DNA of 64,000 nt from Lachnoclostridium sp. UBA5725 (GCA_002419585.1 DIGJ01000033.1:65600-129599), one strand, 5' to 3'. Positions 52,713-63,007 are shown, counted from the stretch's first letter. Notes: generated by a model from the sequence alone, not told the origin. Numbers and translations are program-made.

Positions 52713-54092
52713 ATGAAAGAATTAATTGAAGAAAAATGGGAAGAAATTCTGGAATATATGAAAATTGAACATGGAATTTCCGATGTTTCTTTTAAAACAT
52801 GGATTCTGCCATTAAAAATATATTCAATTGTTGGTAGTGTTATTACCATTTCAATTGATGATGGTAAACTTGGAAATAGTAAGAAATTTATTGTTAATAA
52901 ATTTTCACTTCCATTAAAAGTTTCAATAGAAGAAATTACAGGACAGGAATTTGATTTGGAATTTCAATTATCCAGTGAATTAGAAGAATTACCAAATGAA
53001 CCTATCGCCCCAGCTGTCATTAATAAGGAAGAAGTAAAAAAAGAAACCAATCAGTATCCATTTTTAAATCCAAGATATACATTTGATACCTTTGTAGTTG
53101 GTAATAATAATACATTTGCTCATGCTGCTTCTTTGGCAGTTGCCGAATCACCGGGTGAAATTTATAATCCACTCTTTATATATGGAGGGGTAGGTCTTGG
53201 AAAGACTCATCTTATGCATTCAATTGCTCATTATATATTAGAACAAAATCCATCCGCAAAAGTAATCTATGTTACAAGTGAAAAATTTACAAATGAACTT
53301 ATTGAAGCAATTCGTAATAAAGCAGATACGAACTCCATTGCTGAATTTCGCAAGAAATATCGAAATATCGATGTTTTATTAATTGACGATATTCAATTTA
53401 TTATTGGTAAAGAAAGTACCCAGGAAGAATTCTTCCATACTTTTAATACATTACATGAATCAAAAAAACAGATTATCATATCTTCTGATAAACCACCAAA
53501 AGATATGGAAATCTTGGAAGAGCGTCTCCGTTCACGTTTCGAATGGGGCTTAAATGTTGACATTAAATCTCCAGATTATGAAACTAGAATGGCAATTCTT
53601 AAGAAAAAAGAAGAATTAGATGGTTTATCCATTGATAATGAAGTAATGAAATACATTGCTACTAATATCAAATCAAATATCCGTGAGTTAGAGGGGGCTT
53701 TGACTCAAATTGTTGCGCGTTCTCGCCTTATTAATAAAGAAGTAGATGTAGCACTTGCAGAAGAAGCATTAAAAGATCTAATTTCTCCAAACAATAAACG
53801 TGATATCACAATTGAATTAATTACAGGTATCGTTGCGGAGCATTATAATATTAATGTATCCGATCTTATTTCTGCAAAGAAAAGTAGAAACATAGCCTTT
53901 CCACGTCAAATCTGTATGTATTTATGTCGTGATTTAACAGAAATATCATTTCAGGATATTGGCCATTATTTTGGAAATAGGGATCATACTACAATTATTC
54001 ATGGTTGTGATAAAGTACAAAAAGACTTGGACATGGACTTAAATTTAAAGAATACTATTGAAGTTTTGAAGAAGAAGATTAATCCTCAATAG
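52713..54092 (+). CDS. dnaA: Chromosomal replication initiator DnaA
   Basis: 459 residues, normal. Domain I about 1-85 (WEEILEYMKIEHGISDVSFK, TWILPL). AAA+ domain about 118-335 with Walker A GGVGLGKTHL, Walker B VLLIDDIQFI, Arg finger region ERLRSRFEWGL. Domain IV duplex-DNA binding signature FQDIGHYFGNRDHTTIIHG. Binds the boxes on both sides of its own gene. GGGGAGG upstream of ATG 52713. Confidence 0.98.
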   Translation: MKELIEEKWEEILEYMKIEHGISDVSFKTWILPLKIYSIVGSVITISIDDGKLGNSKKFIVNKFSLPLKVSIEEITGQEFDLEFQLSSELEELPNEPIAPAVINKEEVKKETNQYPFLNPRYTFDTFVVGNNNTFAHAASLAVAESPGEIYNPLFIYGGVGLGKTHLMHSIAHYILEQNPSAKVIYVTSEKFTNELIEAIRNKADTNSIAEFRKKYRNIDVLLIDDIQFIIGKESTQEEFFHTFNTLHESKKQIIISSDKPPKDMEILEERLRSRFEWGLNVDIKSPDYETRMAILKKKEELDGLSIDNEVMKYIATNIKSNIRELEGALTQIVARSRLINKEVDVALAEEALKDLISPNNKRDITIELITGIVAEHYNINVSDLISAKKSRNIAFPRQICMYLCRDLTEISFQDIGHYFGNRDHTTIIHGCDKVQKDLDMDLNLKNTIEVLKKKINPQ

Positions 54093-54116
54093 GATGTTAA
54101 TACTTTGTTTGATTCA

Positions 54117-54330
54117 TGTGTATAACCTTAAAATTAACTTAGCAGCTAATTTTTGATACACACATGGCTAACATTTCATTTTTCATTAAACCACATAGTT
54201 ATTAAACTCTGTAAGCCTTGATTTTAAAAGCTTAGAGGTACTTATTCACAAACTAACAGCCCCTATTACGATTACTACGAAGTATTTTATTATATTTATA
54301 TACCAAAATTTCTGGAAGGAGTTATACACA
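54117..54330. other. oriC unwinding region between dnaA and dnaN
   Basis: Consensus DnaA boxes at 54117-54125 (minus, TTATACACA), 54242-54250 (plus, TTATTCACA) and 54322-54330 (plus, TTATACACA), and a one-mismatch box at 54154-54162. After the 54242 box comes a GC patch CAGCCCC (54257-54263), then triplets CTA TTA CGA TTA CTA CGA (54263-54280), which fit the DnaA-trio pattern, and an AT-only stretch to about 54305. This matches the basal unwinding element of Bacillus. Confidence 0.82.
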
Positions 54331-54333
54331 TTT

Positions 54334-55446
54334 ATGAAAATTATATGTAAAAAAACCGATTTGTTAAATGGTGTAAATATCGTTTTAAAAGCTGTCCCTG
54401 CAAAATCAACTATGCCAATACTTGAATGTATTGTGATTGAAGTCAAAGGTGATTTTGTTAAACTAATTAGTAATGATATGGAATTAGCAATTGAAACTTT
54501 AGTAATGGGAGACATTTTACAAGAGGGAACGATAGCGATTAATGCAAAAGTATTTTCAGAAATTATTCGTAAGCTTCCAGATAACGATGTAACGATAGAA
54601 ACCGATGATAATTATTCATGCTTAATTACCTGTGAAAAAGCAAAATTTAATATTTCAGGCAAATCCAACGAAGAATTTCCATCGATTCCAAGTATAGAAC
54701 GCGATAAATCAATTGTTATTTCACAATTTAGCTTAAAAGAAATTATCCGCCAAACCGTATTTTCCATTTCAGACAATGAAAGTAACAAAATTATGACGGG
54801 TGAATTATTTGAAATTAATCAGGATGAATTTAAAGTAGTTTCTTTGGATGGTCATAGAATATCGATTCGTAAAATTAAATTAAAAGAATCATATGATTCC
54901 TTAAAAGTAATTGTTCCAGGTAAGACATTAAATGAAATCAGTAAAATTTTATCTGGCGAAATGAATGAAGATGTAAAAATATTCTTTACAAATAAACACA
55001 TTGTTTTTGAATTTAATGATACAATGGTGCTTTCTCGTTTAATAGAGGGAGAGTACTATAAAATAAATCAAATGTTATCCAGTGATTACGAAACAAAGAT
55101 CACGATAAACAAAAAAGAATTTCTAAGTTGTATTGATCGTGCTACCCTTTTGATCAAAGAATCAGAAAAAAAACCAATCATAATCAATATTACGGATGAC
55201 ACCATGGAACTTAAAATTAATTCAGCAATTGGTTCCATGAATGAAGAAGTTGATATCGTAAAAGAGGGAAAAGATATTTTAATTGGATTTAATCCAAAGT
55301 TTTTGATGGATGCATTAAGAGTAATTGATGAAGAGGAAGTTGATATTTATTTATTCAATCCAAAAGCACCATGTTTTATCAAAGACAAAGAAGAAAATTA
55401 TATCTATTTAATCTTGCCTATTAATTTTAATACAAGTGCAAATTAA
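54334..55446 (+). CDS. dnaN: DNA polymerase III beta sliding clamp
   Basis: 370 residues, three clamp repeats: MKIICKKTDLLNGVNIVLKA, KSTMPILECIVIEV, the middle repeat from FSLKEIIRQTVFSI with VVSLDGHRISIRK, and the C-terminal VIDEEEVDIYLFNPKAPCFI. GGAAGGAG precedes; a DnaA box (54322-54330) ends 3 bases before the ATG and so overlaps the leader, which could link clamp expression to DnaA. Confidence 0.97.
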   Translation: MKIICKKTDLLNGVNIVLKAVPAKSTMPILECIVIEVKGDFVKLISNDMELAIETLVMGDILQEGTIAINAKVFSEIIRKLPDNDVTIETDDNYSCLITCEKAKFNISGKSNEEFPSIPSIERDKSIVISQFSLKEIIRQTVFSISDNESNKIMTGELFEINQDEFKVVSLDGHRISIRKIKLKESYDSLKVIVPGKTLNEISKILSGEMNEDVKIFFTNKHIVFEFNDTMVLSRLIEGEYYKINQMLSSDYETKITINKKEFLSCIDRATLLIKESEKKPIIINITDDTMELKINSAIGSMNEEVDIVKEGKDILIGFNPKFLMDALRVIDEEEVDIYLFNPKAPCFIKDKEENYIYLILPINFNTSAN

Positions 55447-55485
55447 AAAATATTTTGCGTAAATGCGCAGACAGGAGTATCATGA

Positions 55486-55698
55486 ATGGATACATTGCAA
55501 ATTAAAGATGAATTTATTAAATTAGGTCAAGCTTTAAAATTAGCTAATTTAGTAGAATCAGGAATTGATGCCAAACTTGTAATAAAGGATGGATTAGTAA
55601 AAGTTAATGGACAGACAGAATTACAACGTGGAAAAAAACTATATGATGGAGATATCTTTTTATTTGATGGACAAGAGTTTAAGATAAAAGGTAAATAG
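55486..55698 (+). CDS. S4-domain RNA-binding protein (RlbA/YaaA)
   Basis: 70 residues, a single S4 domain: IKLGQALKLANLVESGIDAK, VIKDGLVKVNGQTELQRGKK. Standard occupant of the dnaN-recF gap in Firmicutes, called YaaA or RlbA and linked to large-subunit assembly. Two bases before recF. Confidence 0.93.
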   Translation: MDTLQIKDEFIKLGQALKLANLVESGIDAKLVIKDGLVKVNGQTELQRGKKLYDGDIFLFDGQEFKIKGK

Positions 55699-55700
55699 TT

Positions 55701-56801
55701 ATGATTATAAATTCCATTGAACTAAGTAATTTTCGTAATTATGAAACTTTGTCGATGCAATTTCATCCAAAAACGAATATTTTATATGGCGATAATGCTC
55801 AGGGGAAAACAAATATTCTAGAAGCAATTTATGTTGCAGCCACAACAAAATCCCATAAGGGGAGTAAAGATAAAGAACTCATAAAGATGGATCAGAGTGA
55901 ATCTCACATTCGTTTACGAAATGAAAAAGACGATATGATTCATATTATTGACATGCATATAAAAAAAAATAAATCAAAAGGCATTGCAATTAATGGTATT
56001 CCAATTCGTAAATCGAGTGAATTAGTTGGGCTTGTACATGTTGTTTTCTTCTCCCCAGAAGATTTAGGTATTATCAAAAATGGACCTGGTGAGAGAAGAA
56101 GATTTATTGACATGGAATTGTGTCAGATTGATAAGATTTATCTTTATAATTTAACCAAATACAATAAAATATTAATGCAGCGAAATAATTTATTAAAACA
56201 GATTCGTTTTAATGCAGAATTATTGGATACACTAAGTATATGGGATAAACAACTGGTAATATATGGAAAAAATGTAATAGACAGAAGAATTGAATTTATA
56301 AATCAACTTAATTCTATTATTTTTAATATACATAAAAAGCTATCTGGTGGTAAGGAAGAATTAGTAATTCAGTATGATAGCAATGTTTCCTCCGAGTTAT
56401 TTGAAAAAAAATTAGAGGATTCGATTGATCGAGATATTAGTTTGAAAATGACAAATGTTGGTCCTCACCGTGATGATATATTATTTTTAGTAAAAGATAT
56501 TGATATTCGTAAATTTGGATCACAAGGTCAGCAAAGAACAGCAGCTTTATCTCTAAAACTTGCAGAAATTGAGTTATTAAAACGAATCACAAGGCAAAGT
56601 CCAATTTTATTATTGGATGATGTTTTATCTGAGCTCGATCGAAACAGACAAAATTATCTTTTGGATAGCATAAAAGATATACAGACGATTATTACGTGCA
56701 CCGGTTTGGAGGAATTTGTAAATAACAGAATTGAAATAAATAAGATTTTTAGAGTAGTTGAGGGAACTGTAACAGAAGAGAATGATTTGAATAAAGTTTA
56801 G
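55701..56801 (+). CDS. recF: Recombination mediator RecF
   Basis: 366 residues. Walker A GDNAQGKTNILEAI, the ABC-type signature region KFGSQGQQRTAALSLKLAEI, Walker B PILLLDDVLSELDRNRQ. Starts MIINSIELSNFRNYETL. Loads RecA at gapped DNA with RecO and RecR. Ends 10 bases before gyrB. Confidence 0.97.
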   Translation: MIINSIELSNFRNYETLSMQFHPKTNILYGDNAQGKTNILEAIYVAATTKSHKGSKDKELIKMDQSESHIRLRNEKDDMIHIIDMHIKKNKSKGIAINGIPIRKSSELVGLVHVVFFSPEDLGIIKNGPGERRRFIDMELCQIDKIYLYNLTKYNKILMQRNNLLKQIRFNAELLDTLSIWDKQLVIYGKNVIDRRIEFINQLNSIIFNIHKKLSGGKEELVIQYDSNVSSELFEKKLEDSIDRDISLKMTNVGPHRDDILFLVKDIDIRKFGSQGQQRTAALSLKLAEIELLKRITRQSPILLLDDVLSELDRNRQNYLLDSIKDIQTIITCTGLEEFVNNRIEINKIFRVVEGTVTEENDLNKV

Positions 56802-56811
56802 GAGGAAGTTT

Positions 56812-58722
56812 ATGAGTCAAGAGTATGGTGCAGACCAAATTCAAATATTGGAAGGCTTGGAAGCTGTAAGAAAAAGACCAGGAATGTATATTGGAAGTAC
56901 TTCAATTAAAGGACTTCATCATTTGGTTTACGAAATTGTAGATAATGCAATTGACGAGGCATTGGCTGGATTTTGTAATGAAATTGAAGTAACCATAAAT
57001 GAGGATAATTCCATTACTGTCGTTGATAATGGTCGTGGCATTCCAGTTGGTATCAACCATAAATCTGGACTTCCTGCAGTACAGGTAGTTTTTACGATTC
57101 TTCATGCCGGTGGTAAATTTGGCGGTGGAGGATACAAAGTATCTGGAGGACTTCATGGTGTTGGTGCTTCTGTTGTAAATGCTTTATCCGAATGGTTGGA
57201 AGTAACCGTTCATGCAGATGGAAAGATTTACAAGCAAAGATATGAAAGAGGAAAAGTAATGACCCCTCTTGAAGAAGTTGGTGTTACAGATAAATCAGGT
57301 ACTACAGTTAGCTTTTTACCAGATAAACAAATTTTTGAAGAAACTGTTTTTGACTATGATACCTTACGCCAAAGACTTCGCGAAATGGCCTTTTTAACGA
57401 AAGGCATTAAAATTGTTTTAGATGATATAAGACCAGAAGATCCAAAAAGAAGAGAATTCCATTATGAAGGCGGTATCAAAGAATATGTTGCATACCTTAA
57501 CCGTCACAAAGACCCAATATATGATAGTATCATTTATTGTGAGGGTGAAAAAAATGGAGTTTACGTTGAAGTTGCAATGCAGCACAATAGTTCTTACACC
57601 GAAGGATGTTATAGCTTTGTAAATAATATTACAACACCAGAAGGTGGTACACATCTGATTGGTTTTAAAAATGCATTGACCAAAACATTCAATGATTATT
57701 CTAGAAGCCAGAAATATCTAAAAGAGAATGAGCAGAATTTGACAGGTGAAGACATTCGAGAAGGTATTTCTGCAATTATAAGTATAAAAATAGCAGAACC
57801 ACAATTTGAAGGACAAACAAAGCAAAAATTAGGAAATAGTGAAGCAAGAGGAGCTGTTGAAAGTATAGTATCCGAACAGCTTACTTATTTTCTGGAGCAA
57901 AATCCTTCTGTATCAAAAATGATATGTGAAAAAGCTGTATTAGCGCAACGTGCAAGAGATGCAGCACGAAAGGCAAGAGATTTAACCAGAAGAAAAACAG
58001 CACTTGAAGGAATGAGTCTTCCAGGTAAATTAGCAGACTGTTCGGATAAAAATCCAGAAAACTGTGAAATTTATATTGTCGAAGGAGATTCTGCTGGTGG
58101 TAGTGCAAAAACGGCTCGTTCCAGAGCAACACAGGCTATTTTACCATTACGTGGAAAAATTCTTAACGTAGAAAAAGCAAGACTAGATAAAATTTTGGTA
58201 AATAATGAAATTAAAGCAATGATTACTGCATTTGGTACTGGTATTTCAGACGATTTTGATATTTCAAAGTTAAGATATCATAAAATAATTATCATGACGG
58301 ATGCCGATGTTGATGGTGCACATATTAGTACACTGTTACTCACATTCCTTTATCGCTTTATGCCTGAATTAATTAAGCAAGGCTATGTATATCTGGCACA
58401 GCCACCACTTTATAAAGTCGAGAAAAATAAAAAAGAGTGGTATGCATATAGCGATGAAGAATTAAATAATATATTAGTCGAAATTGGTCGTGATACCAAT
58501 AACAAAATACAGCGTTACAAAGGTCTTGGAGAAATGGATGCGGAACAGCTATGGGAAACAACCATGGATCCGGAAAGAAGAATTCTGCTACGTGTAACCA
58601 TGGATGAAGAGTTTGAATCGGAAGTGGATTTAACATTTACGACCTTAATGGGTGATAAAGTAGAGCCAAGGCGTGAATTCATCGAAGAAAATGCAAAATA
58701 CGTAAGAAATCTAGATATCTAA
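56812..58722 (+). CDS. gyrB: DNA gyrase subunit B
   Basis: 636 residues. GHKL ATPase (YEIVDNAIDEALAGF, VDNGRGIPVG, GLHGVGASVVNALS), transducer, TOPRIM with EGDSAGGSAK and MTDADVDGAHI, and the C-terminal YKGLGEMDAEQLWETTMDP. AGGAGG upstream. No Escherichia-type insert, as expected in Firmicutes. The 71 bases to gyrA contain a short hairpin GCTGC/GCAGC but no T-run, so they are co-transcribed. Confidence 0.98.
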   Translation: MSQEYGADQIQILEGLEAVRKRPGMYIGSTSIKGLHHLVYEIVDNAIDEALAGFCNEIEVTINEDNSITVVDNGRGIPVGINHKSGLPAVQVVFTILHAGGKFGGGGYKVSGGLHGVGASVVNALSEWLEVTVHADGKIYKQRYERGKVMTPLEEVGVTDKSGTTVSFLPDKQIFEETVFDYDTLRQRLREMAFLTKGIKIVLDDIRPEDPKRREFHYEGGIKEYVAYLNRHKDPIYDSIIYCEGEKNGVYVEVAMQHNSSYTEGCYSFVNNITTPEGGTHLIGFKNALTKTFNDYSRSQKYLKENEQNLTGEDIREGISAIISIKIAEPQFEGQTKQKLGNSEARGAVESIVSEQLTYFLEQNPSVSKMICEKAVLAQRARDAARKARDLTRRKTALEGMSLPGKLADCSDKNPENCEIYIVEGDSAGGSAKTARSRATQAILPLRGKILNVEKARLDKILVNNEIKAMITAFGTGISDDFDISKLRYHKIIIMTDADVDGAHISTLLLTFLYRFMPELIKQGYVYLAQPPLYKVEKNKKEWYAYSDEELNNILVEIGRDTNNKIQRYKGLGEMDAEQLWETTMDPERRILLRVTMDEEFESEVDLTFTTLMGDKVEPRREFIEENAKYVRNLDI

Positions 58723-58793
58723 TGGAAAATTGTAAAATAAATTACATTCCTTGAATATAAATGCTGCAAAAGCAGCGGATAGGAGCAAAATAA

Positions 58794-61328
58794 ATGGATG
58801 AACATATCTTTGATAAGGTACATGAAGTAGACCTTAGAAAAACCATGGAAACATCATATATTGATTATGCCATGTCAGTAATTGCTTCTCGTGCCTTACC
58901 AGATGTAAGAGATGGTTTAAAACCGGTACAAAGAAGAATTTTATATGCAATGATAGAGCTTAACAATGGTCCGGACAAACCTCATCGTAAATGTGCACGT
59001 ATTGTTGGTGATACTATGGGTAAATATCACCCTCACGGTGATAGTTCTATTTATGGTGCATTGGTTAATCTTGCTCAGGATTGGTCAACACGATATCCAT
59101 TGGTAGATGGACATGGAAATTTCGGATCCGTTGACGGTGATGGGGCAGCTGCAATGCGTTATACGGAAGCACGCCTTAGTAAAATATCAATGGAAATGAT
59201 ATCGGATATCAATAAAAATACCGTTGATTTTATACCAAACTTTGACGAGACGGAAAGAGAACCAGTTGTATTACCTTCTCGCTATCCAAACCTTTTGGTA
59301 AATGGAACCTCCGGTATTGCTGTAGGTATGGCTACCAATATTCCACCTCACAATTTGCGTGAGGTTATTAATGCTGTTGTTAAAATTATTGATAACACAG
59401 TGGAAGAAGAAAGAGAAACGTCACTCGAAGAAATTTTACCAATTATCAAAGGACCTGATTTTCCAACAGGTGCTACTATTTTAGGTACTCGCGGTATTGA
59501 AGAAGCATATCGTACGGGAAGAGGTAAGATACGAGTAAGAGCAGTAACCGATATTGAGGCTATGCCAAATGGAAAGAATCGTATTGTTGTTACGGAACTT
59601 CCATACATGGTAAATAAGGCTCGTTTGATCGAAAAAATTGCAGAATTACATAAAGATAAAAAGATTGATGGTATTACAGAACTTCGTGATGAATCAGATC
59701 GTCAAGGAATGCGTATCTGTATTGAGTTAAGACGAGATGCAAATGCAAATGTTATTTTAAATCAATTATATAAACATACACAACTACAAGATACATTTGG
59801 CGTTATTATGCTTGCTTTAGTGAATAACGAACCATTGGTTATGAATCTTTTACAGATGCTTCAGTTTTATTTAAAACATCAAGAAGAAGTAGTAACCAGA
59901 AGAACACAGTATGATTTAAATAAAGCGCAAGAGCGAGCTCACATTTTAGAAGGTTTATTAATTGCATTAGATAATATTGACCGTATTATTAAAATTATTC
60001 GTGGCTCCAAAAATGTACAAATAGCAAAAGAAAGCTTAATCGAAGAATTCAATCTTAGCGAGGTTCAGGCTCAAGCAATTGTTGATATGAGACTTCGTGC
60101 ATTAACAGGTCTGGAACGTGAAAAATTAGAAGCAGAGTACGCTGAATTAGAGAAAAAAATTCAAGAATTTATTGCAATTCTTGGGGATAGAAAACTCTTA
60201 CTTGGTGTAATTAAAGAAGAAATTTCCGTTATTCGTGATAAATTTGGAGATGATAGAAGAACTTCGATTGGTTTTGATGAATTTGATATTTCGATGGAAG
60301 ACTTAATTCCAGTTGAAAACACTATAATTGCCATGACAAAATTAGGTTATATCAAGCGTATGACAATTGATAATTTCAAGAGTCAAAACCGTGGTGGTAA
60401 AGGAATTAAAGGAATGCAAACCATTGATGAGGATTATATTGAAGATTTATTTATGACAACGACCCATCATTATGTTATGTTCTTTACGAATAAGGGTAGA
60501 GTTTATCGCCTAAAAGCTTATGAAATTCCGGAATCTAGCCGCACAGCCAGAGGAACAGCAATCGTAAATCTTCTTCAGTTATTACCAGAAGAAAAAATAA
60601 CTGCTGTTATTACTACAAAAGAATTTGAAGAGGAAAAATACCTCTTTATGGCAACGAAAAATGGAATCGTTAAGAAAACACCATTGGAAGAATATGCAAA
60701 TATTAGAAAAACGGGACTTCAGGCAATTAATCTTAGAGAAGAGGATGAATTAATTGAAGTTAAAGTAACCGATAAAGAAAAAGATATATTCCTTGTTACA
60801 AAACTTGGACAATGTATTCGTTTTGATGAGAATGATGTACGTCCAACCGGTAGAACTTCTATGGGTGTTATTGGTATGAATTTATCCTATGATGATGAAA
60901 TTATTGGAATGCAGCTTAATACGCAGGGGGACTATCTATTATTAGTTTCAGAATATGGATTAGGAAAACGTACAAAAATAAGTGAATTTAGTGTACAACG
61001 TCGTGGTGGTAAAGGTGTTAAGTGTTATAAAATTACCGATAAAACTGGAAATGTAGTTGGCGTTAAAGCAGTAGATGAACAAAATGAAATTATGATGATT
61101 ACAACAGAAGGAATTATTATTCGCATTCTTTGTAGTCAAATTTCTGAAATAGGTCGTATTACTTCTGGAGTAAAACTAATGAACCTAGATCATAAAAAAG
61201 CAATTAAAATTGCGAGCATTGCAAAAGTTCGTGAAAGTGAAGCCGATATCTCGGAAGAAGTATTCGATAAAATGCTTCAAGAAGAGAATACTATAATAAT
61301 TGAAGAAATTAGTAATATAGAAGAATAA
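58794..61328 (+). CDS. gyrA: DNA gyrase subunit A
   Basis: 844 residues. Breakage-reunion core with catalytic Tyr123 (AAAMRYTEARLS) and the quinolone region HPHGDSSIYGALVNLAQDW at 79-97. The C-terminal wrapping domain has the GyrA box QRRGGKG near residue 735, which marks it as gyrase rather than topoisomerase IV. The residue four after the Ser84 position, usually Asp or Glu, is Gly88. Acidic tail. GGAG upstream of ATG 58794; terminator follows. Confidence 0.98.
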   Translation: MDEHIFDKVHEVDLRKTMETSYIDYAMSVIASRALPDVRDGLKPVQRRILYAMIELNNGPDKPHRKCARIVGDTMGKYHPHGDSSIYGALVNLAQDWSTRYPLVDGHGNFGSVDGDGAAAMRYTEARLSKISMEMISDINKNTVDFIPNFDETEREPVVLPSRYPNLLVNGTSGIAVGMATNIPPHNLREVINAVVKIIDNTVEEERETSLEEILPIIKGPDFPTGATILGTRGIEEAYRTGRGKIRVRAVTDIEAMPNGKNRIVVTELPYMVNKARLIEKIAELHKDKKIDGITELRDESDRQGMRICIELRRDANANVILNQLYKHTQLQDTFGVIMLALVNNEPLVMNLLQMLQFYLKHQEEVVTRRTQYDLNKAQERAHILEGLLIALDNIDRIIKIIRGSKNVQIAKESLIEEFNLSEVQAQAIVDMRLRALTGLEREKLEAEYAELEKKIQEFIAILGDRKLLLGVIKEEISVIRDKFGDDRRTSIGFDEFDISMEDLIPVENTIIAMTKLGYIKRMTIDNFKSQNRGGKGIKGMQTIDEDYIEDLFMTTTHHYVMFFTNKGRVYRLKAYEIPESSRTARGTAIVNLLQLLPEEKITAVITTKEFEEEKYLFMATKNGIVKKTPLEEYANIRKTGLQAINLREEDELIEVKVTDKEKDIFLVTKLGQCIRFDENDVRPTGRTSMGVIGMNLSYDDEIIGMQLNTQGDYLLLVSEYGLGKRTKISEFSVQRRGGKGVKCYKITDKTGNVVGVKAVDEQNEIMMITTEGIIIRILCSQISEIGRITSGVKLMNLDHKKAIKIASIAKVRESEADISEEVFDKMLQEENTIIIEEISNIEE

Positions 61329-61332
61329 GAAA

Positions 61333-61374
61333 AAGAATCAGGATAAGAATTAGCTTGTCCTGATTCTTTTTTTT
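61333..61374 (+). terminator. Terminator of gyrBA
   Basis: AAGAATCAGGATAAG pairs with CTTGTCCTGATTCTT (61333-61347 with 61354-61368, one wobble), then a T-run. Five bases after the gyrA stop. Confidence 0.95.
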
Positions 61375-61483
61375 ATGCTATTATAATGTAAGCTTACTTA
61401 GGTAAAATTATATAAAAATAATATGTTTAATTATAGAAACAAACTGCCTATGCATTAAAATATGCGTAGGATTGAGGTGGAAA

Positions 61484-62038
61484 ATGCATGAAATGATTGA
61501 AGCAATAAAAAAATATGTACCATACTGCGAGCAAGAGTCAAAAGATAAAGAAATTATTTTGAATCTAATCAATGAAAAGAACGAGAAGATTTTAAAAAGA
61601 GATTGTGAAATATGTCATATTACAAGTTCAGGGTTTGTAATTAATGAAGGTAGAGATAAATTTCTAATCGTTCATCATAATATATATGATACTTGGTCGT
61701 GGATAGGTGGACATGCAGATGGAGAATCGGACTTATTTTCAGTAGCTTGTCACGAAATAAAAGAAGAAAGTGGAATCGTTCATATTAAACCAGATAAAAA
61801 TGAAATCGTAAGTTTGGACATTTTAACTACGAGTTCTCATTACCGAAAAAATGAGTATGTACCAGCACATTTACATTTAAATATATCTTATCTATTTATT
61901 GTTGATGTAAATGACCCTCTAATAATAAAACCAGATGAAAATAGTGCAGTTTCCTGGGTCAGTGTAAAAGATATTGATCGGTATATAACAGAGAAAGAAA
62001 TGAGTAGAGTATTTCAAAAAATGAAACGGTACCTTTAA
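61484..62038 (+). CDS. Nudix hydrolase
   Basis: 184 residues from ATG 61484 (GAGGTGG upstream). The Nudix box reads GGHADGESDLFSVACHEIKE followed by ESGI: the metal-binding Glu residues are in place, but the usual Arg of REUxEE is His. The preceding WSWIGGH and later SAVSWVSVKDID are typical of a MutT-like subgroup often annotated as NUDIX with N-terminal helical extension. Substrate (a nucleoside diphosphate derivative) unknown. 12 bases of spacer before the fumarase genes, so possibly the same transcript. Confidence 0.9.
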   Translation: MHEMIEAIKKYVPYCEQESKDKEIILNLINEKNEKILKRDCEICHITSSGFVINEGRDKFLIVHHNIYDTWSWIGGHADGESDLFSVACHEIKEESGIVHIKPDKNEIVSLDILTTSSHYRKNEYVPAHLHLNISYLFIVDVNDPLIIKPDENSAVSWVSVKDIDRYITEKEMSRVFQKMKRYL

Positions 62039-62070
62039 TATATAACGGGATGAAAAGAAAGGCGGCTAAA

Positions 62071-62913
62071 ATGAAAAATATTCATACAGATATTATTATA
62101 AAAAATATAAAAGAGATGTGTATCGAAGCAAATGTAAAATTAACAAGTGATGTTAAGAATAAAATTGATGAGGCTTTAATAAATGAAGAAGCAAGTTTAG
62201 GAAAGCAAATATTAGAACAGTTAGAAACCAATATGCAAATTGCAAGAGATGAGTTTATTCCAATATGCCAAGATACCGGAATGGCAATTGTATTTATTGA
62301 ACTAGGACAAGATGTTCATATAGAAGGTATAGGGTTAGAAGATGCAATTAATGAAGGTATTCGTCAAGGATATCAAGAGGGATATCTTCGGAAATCAGTT
62401 GTAGGGGATCCAATTATACGTGAGAATACAAAGGATAATACACCTGGAATCATACATTATCAAATTGTAGCTGGTGAAGAAATGAAAATAACAGTAGCTC
62501 CAAAAGGCTTTGGTAGTGAAAATATGAGTCGGGTTTATATGTTAAAACCAGCAGATGGTATTGAAGGAGTAAAGAATGCAGTCATAGAAACCGTTTCAAT
62601 GGCTGGGCCAAATGCATGTCCACCAATGGTAGTGGGAGTAGGAATTGGTGGCAGTTTCGAAAAGTGCACACTTCTTGCCAAAAAAGCATTAACAAGAGAG
62701 TTACATTATCATTCGAATATTAAATATGTCAAAGATTTAGAAATTGAATTACTTGAGAAAATAAATAAACTTGGAATTGGACCAGGCGGATTAGGTGGAA
62801 CTACAACAGCACTAGGAGTAAATATTGAAACATATCCGACACATATTGCCGGTCTGCCAGTAGCTATAAATATTTGCTGTCATGTGAATCGACATGTTAG
62901 TAGAGTATTATAA
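62071..62913 (+). CDS. Fumarate hydratase class I, alpha subunit
   Basis: 280 residues from ATG 62071 (AAAGGCGG upstream; the in-frame ATG at 62050 has no site). ICQDTGMAIVFIELGQDV and SMAGPNACPPMVVGVGIGGS supply the Cys ligands of the oxygen-labile 4Fe-4S cluster, with GPGGLGGTTTALGVNIET after it. Interconverts fumarate and malate with the beta subunit encoded 94 bases downstream. Tartrate dehydratase is a close relative; fumarase is the likelier role. Confidence 0.93.
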   Translation: MKNIHTDIIIKNIKEMCIEANVKLTSDVKNKIDEALINEEASLGKQILEQLETNMQIARDEFIPICQDTGMAIVFIELGQDVHIEGIGLEDAINEGIRQGYQEGYLRKSVVGDPIIRENTKDNTPGIIHYQIVAGEEMKITVAPKGFGSENMSRVYMLKPADGIEGVKNAVIETVSMAGPNACPPMVVGVGIGGSFEKCTLLAKKALTRELHYHSNIKYVKDLEIELLEKINKLGIGPGGLGGTTTALGVNIETYPTHIAGLPVAINICCHVNRHVSRVL

Positions 62914-63007
62914 TTTGTAACATAAAGATACTTAATAAATGATAGATTCGAAAATTAAAAACAGAAATAATATTATAGTTTCTGAAAAAAAGGGAAAGAG
63001 GTAATTT

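Noticed and set aside
54246..54515. Minus-strand frame crossing the dnaA-dnaN gap
   Set aside because: It overlaps the start of dnaN and the origin elements and has no ribosome-binding site.
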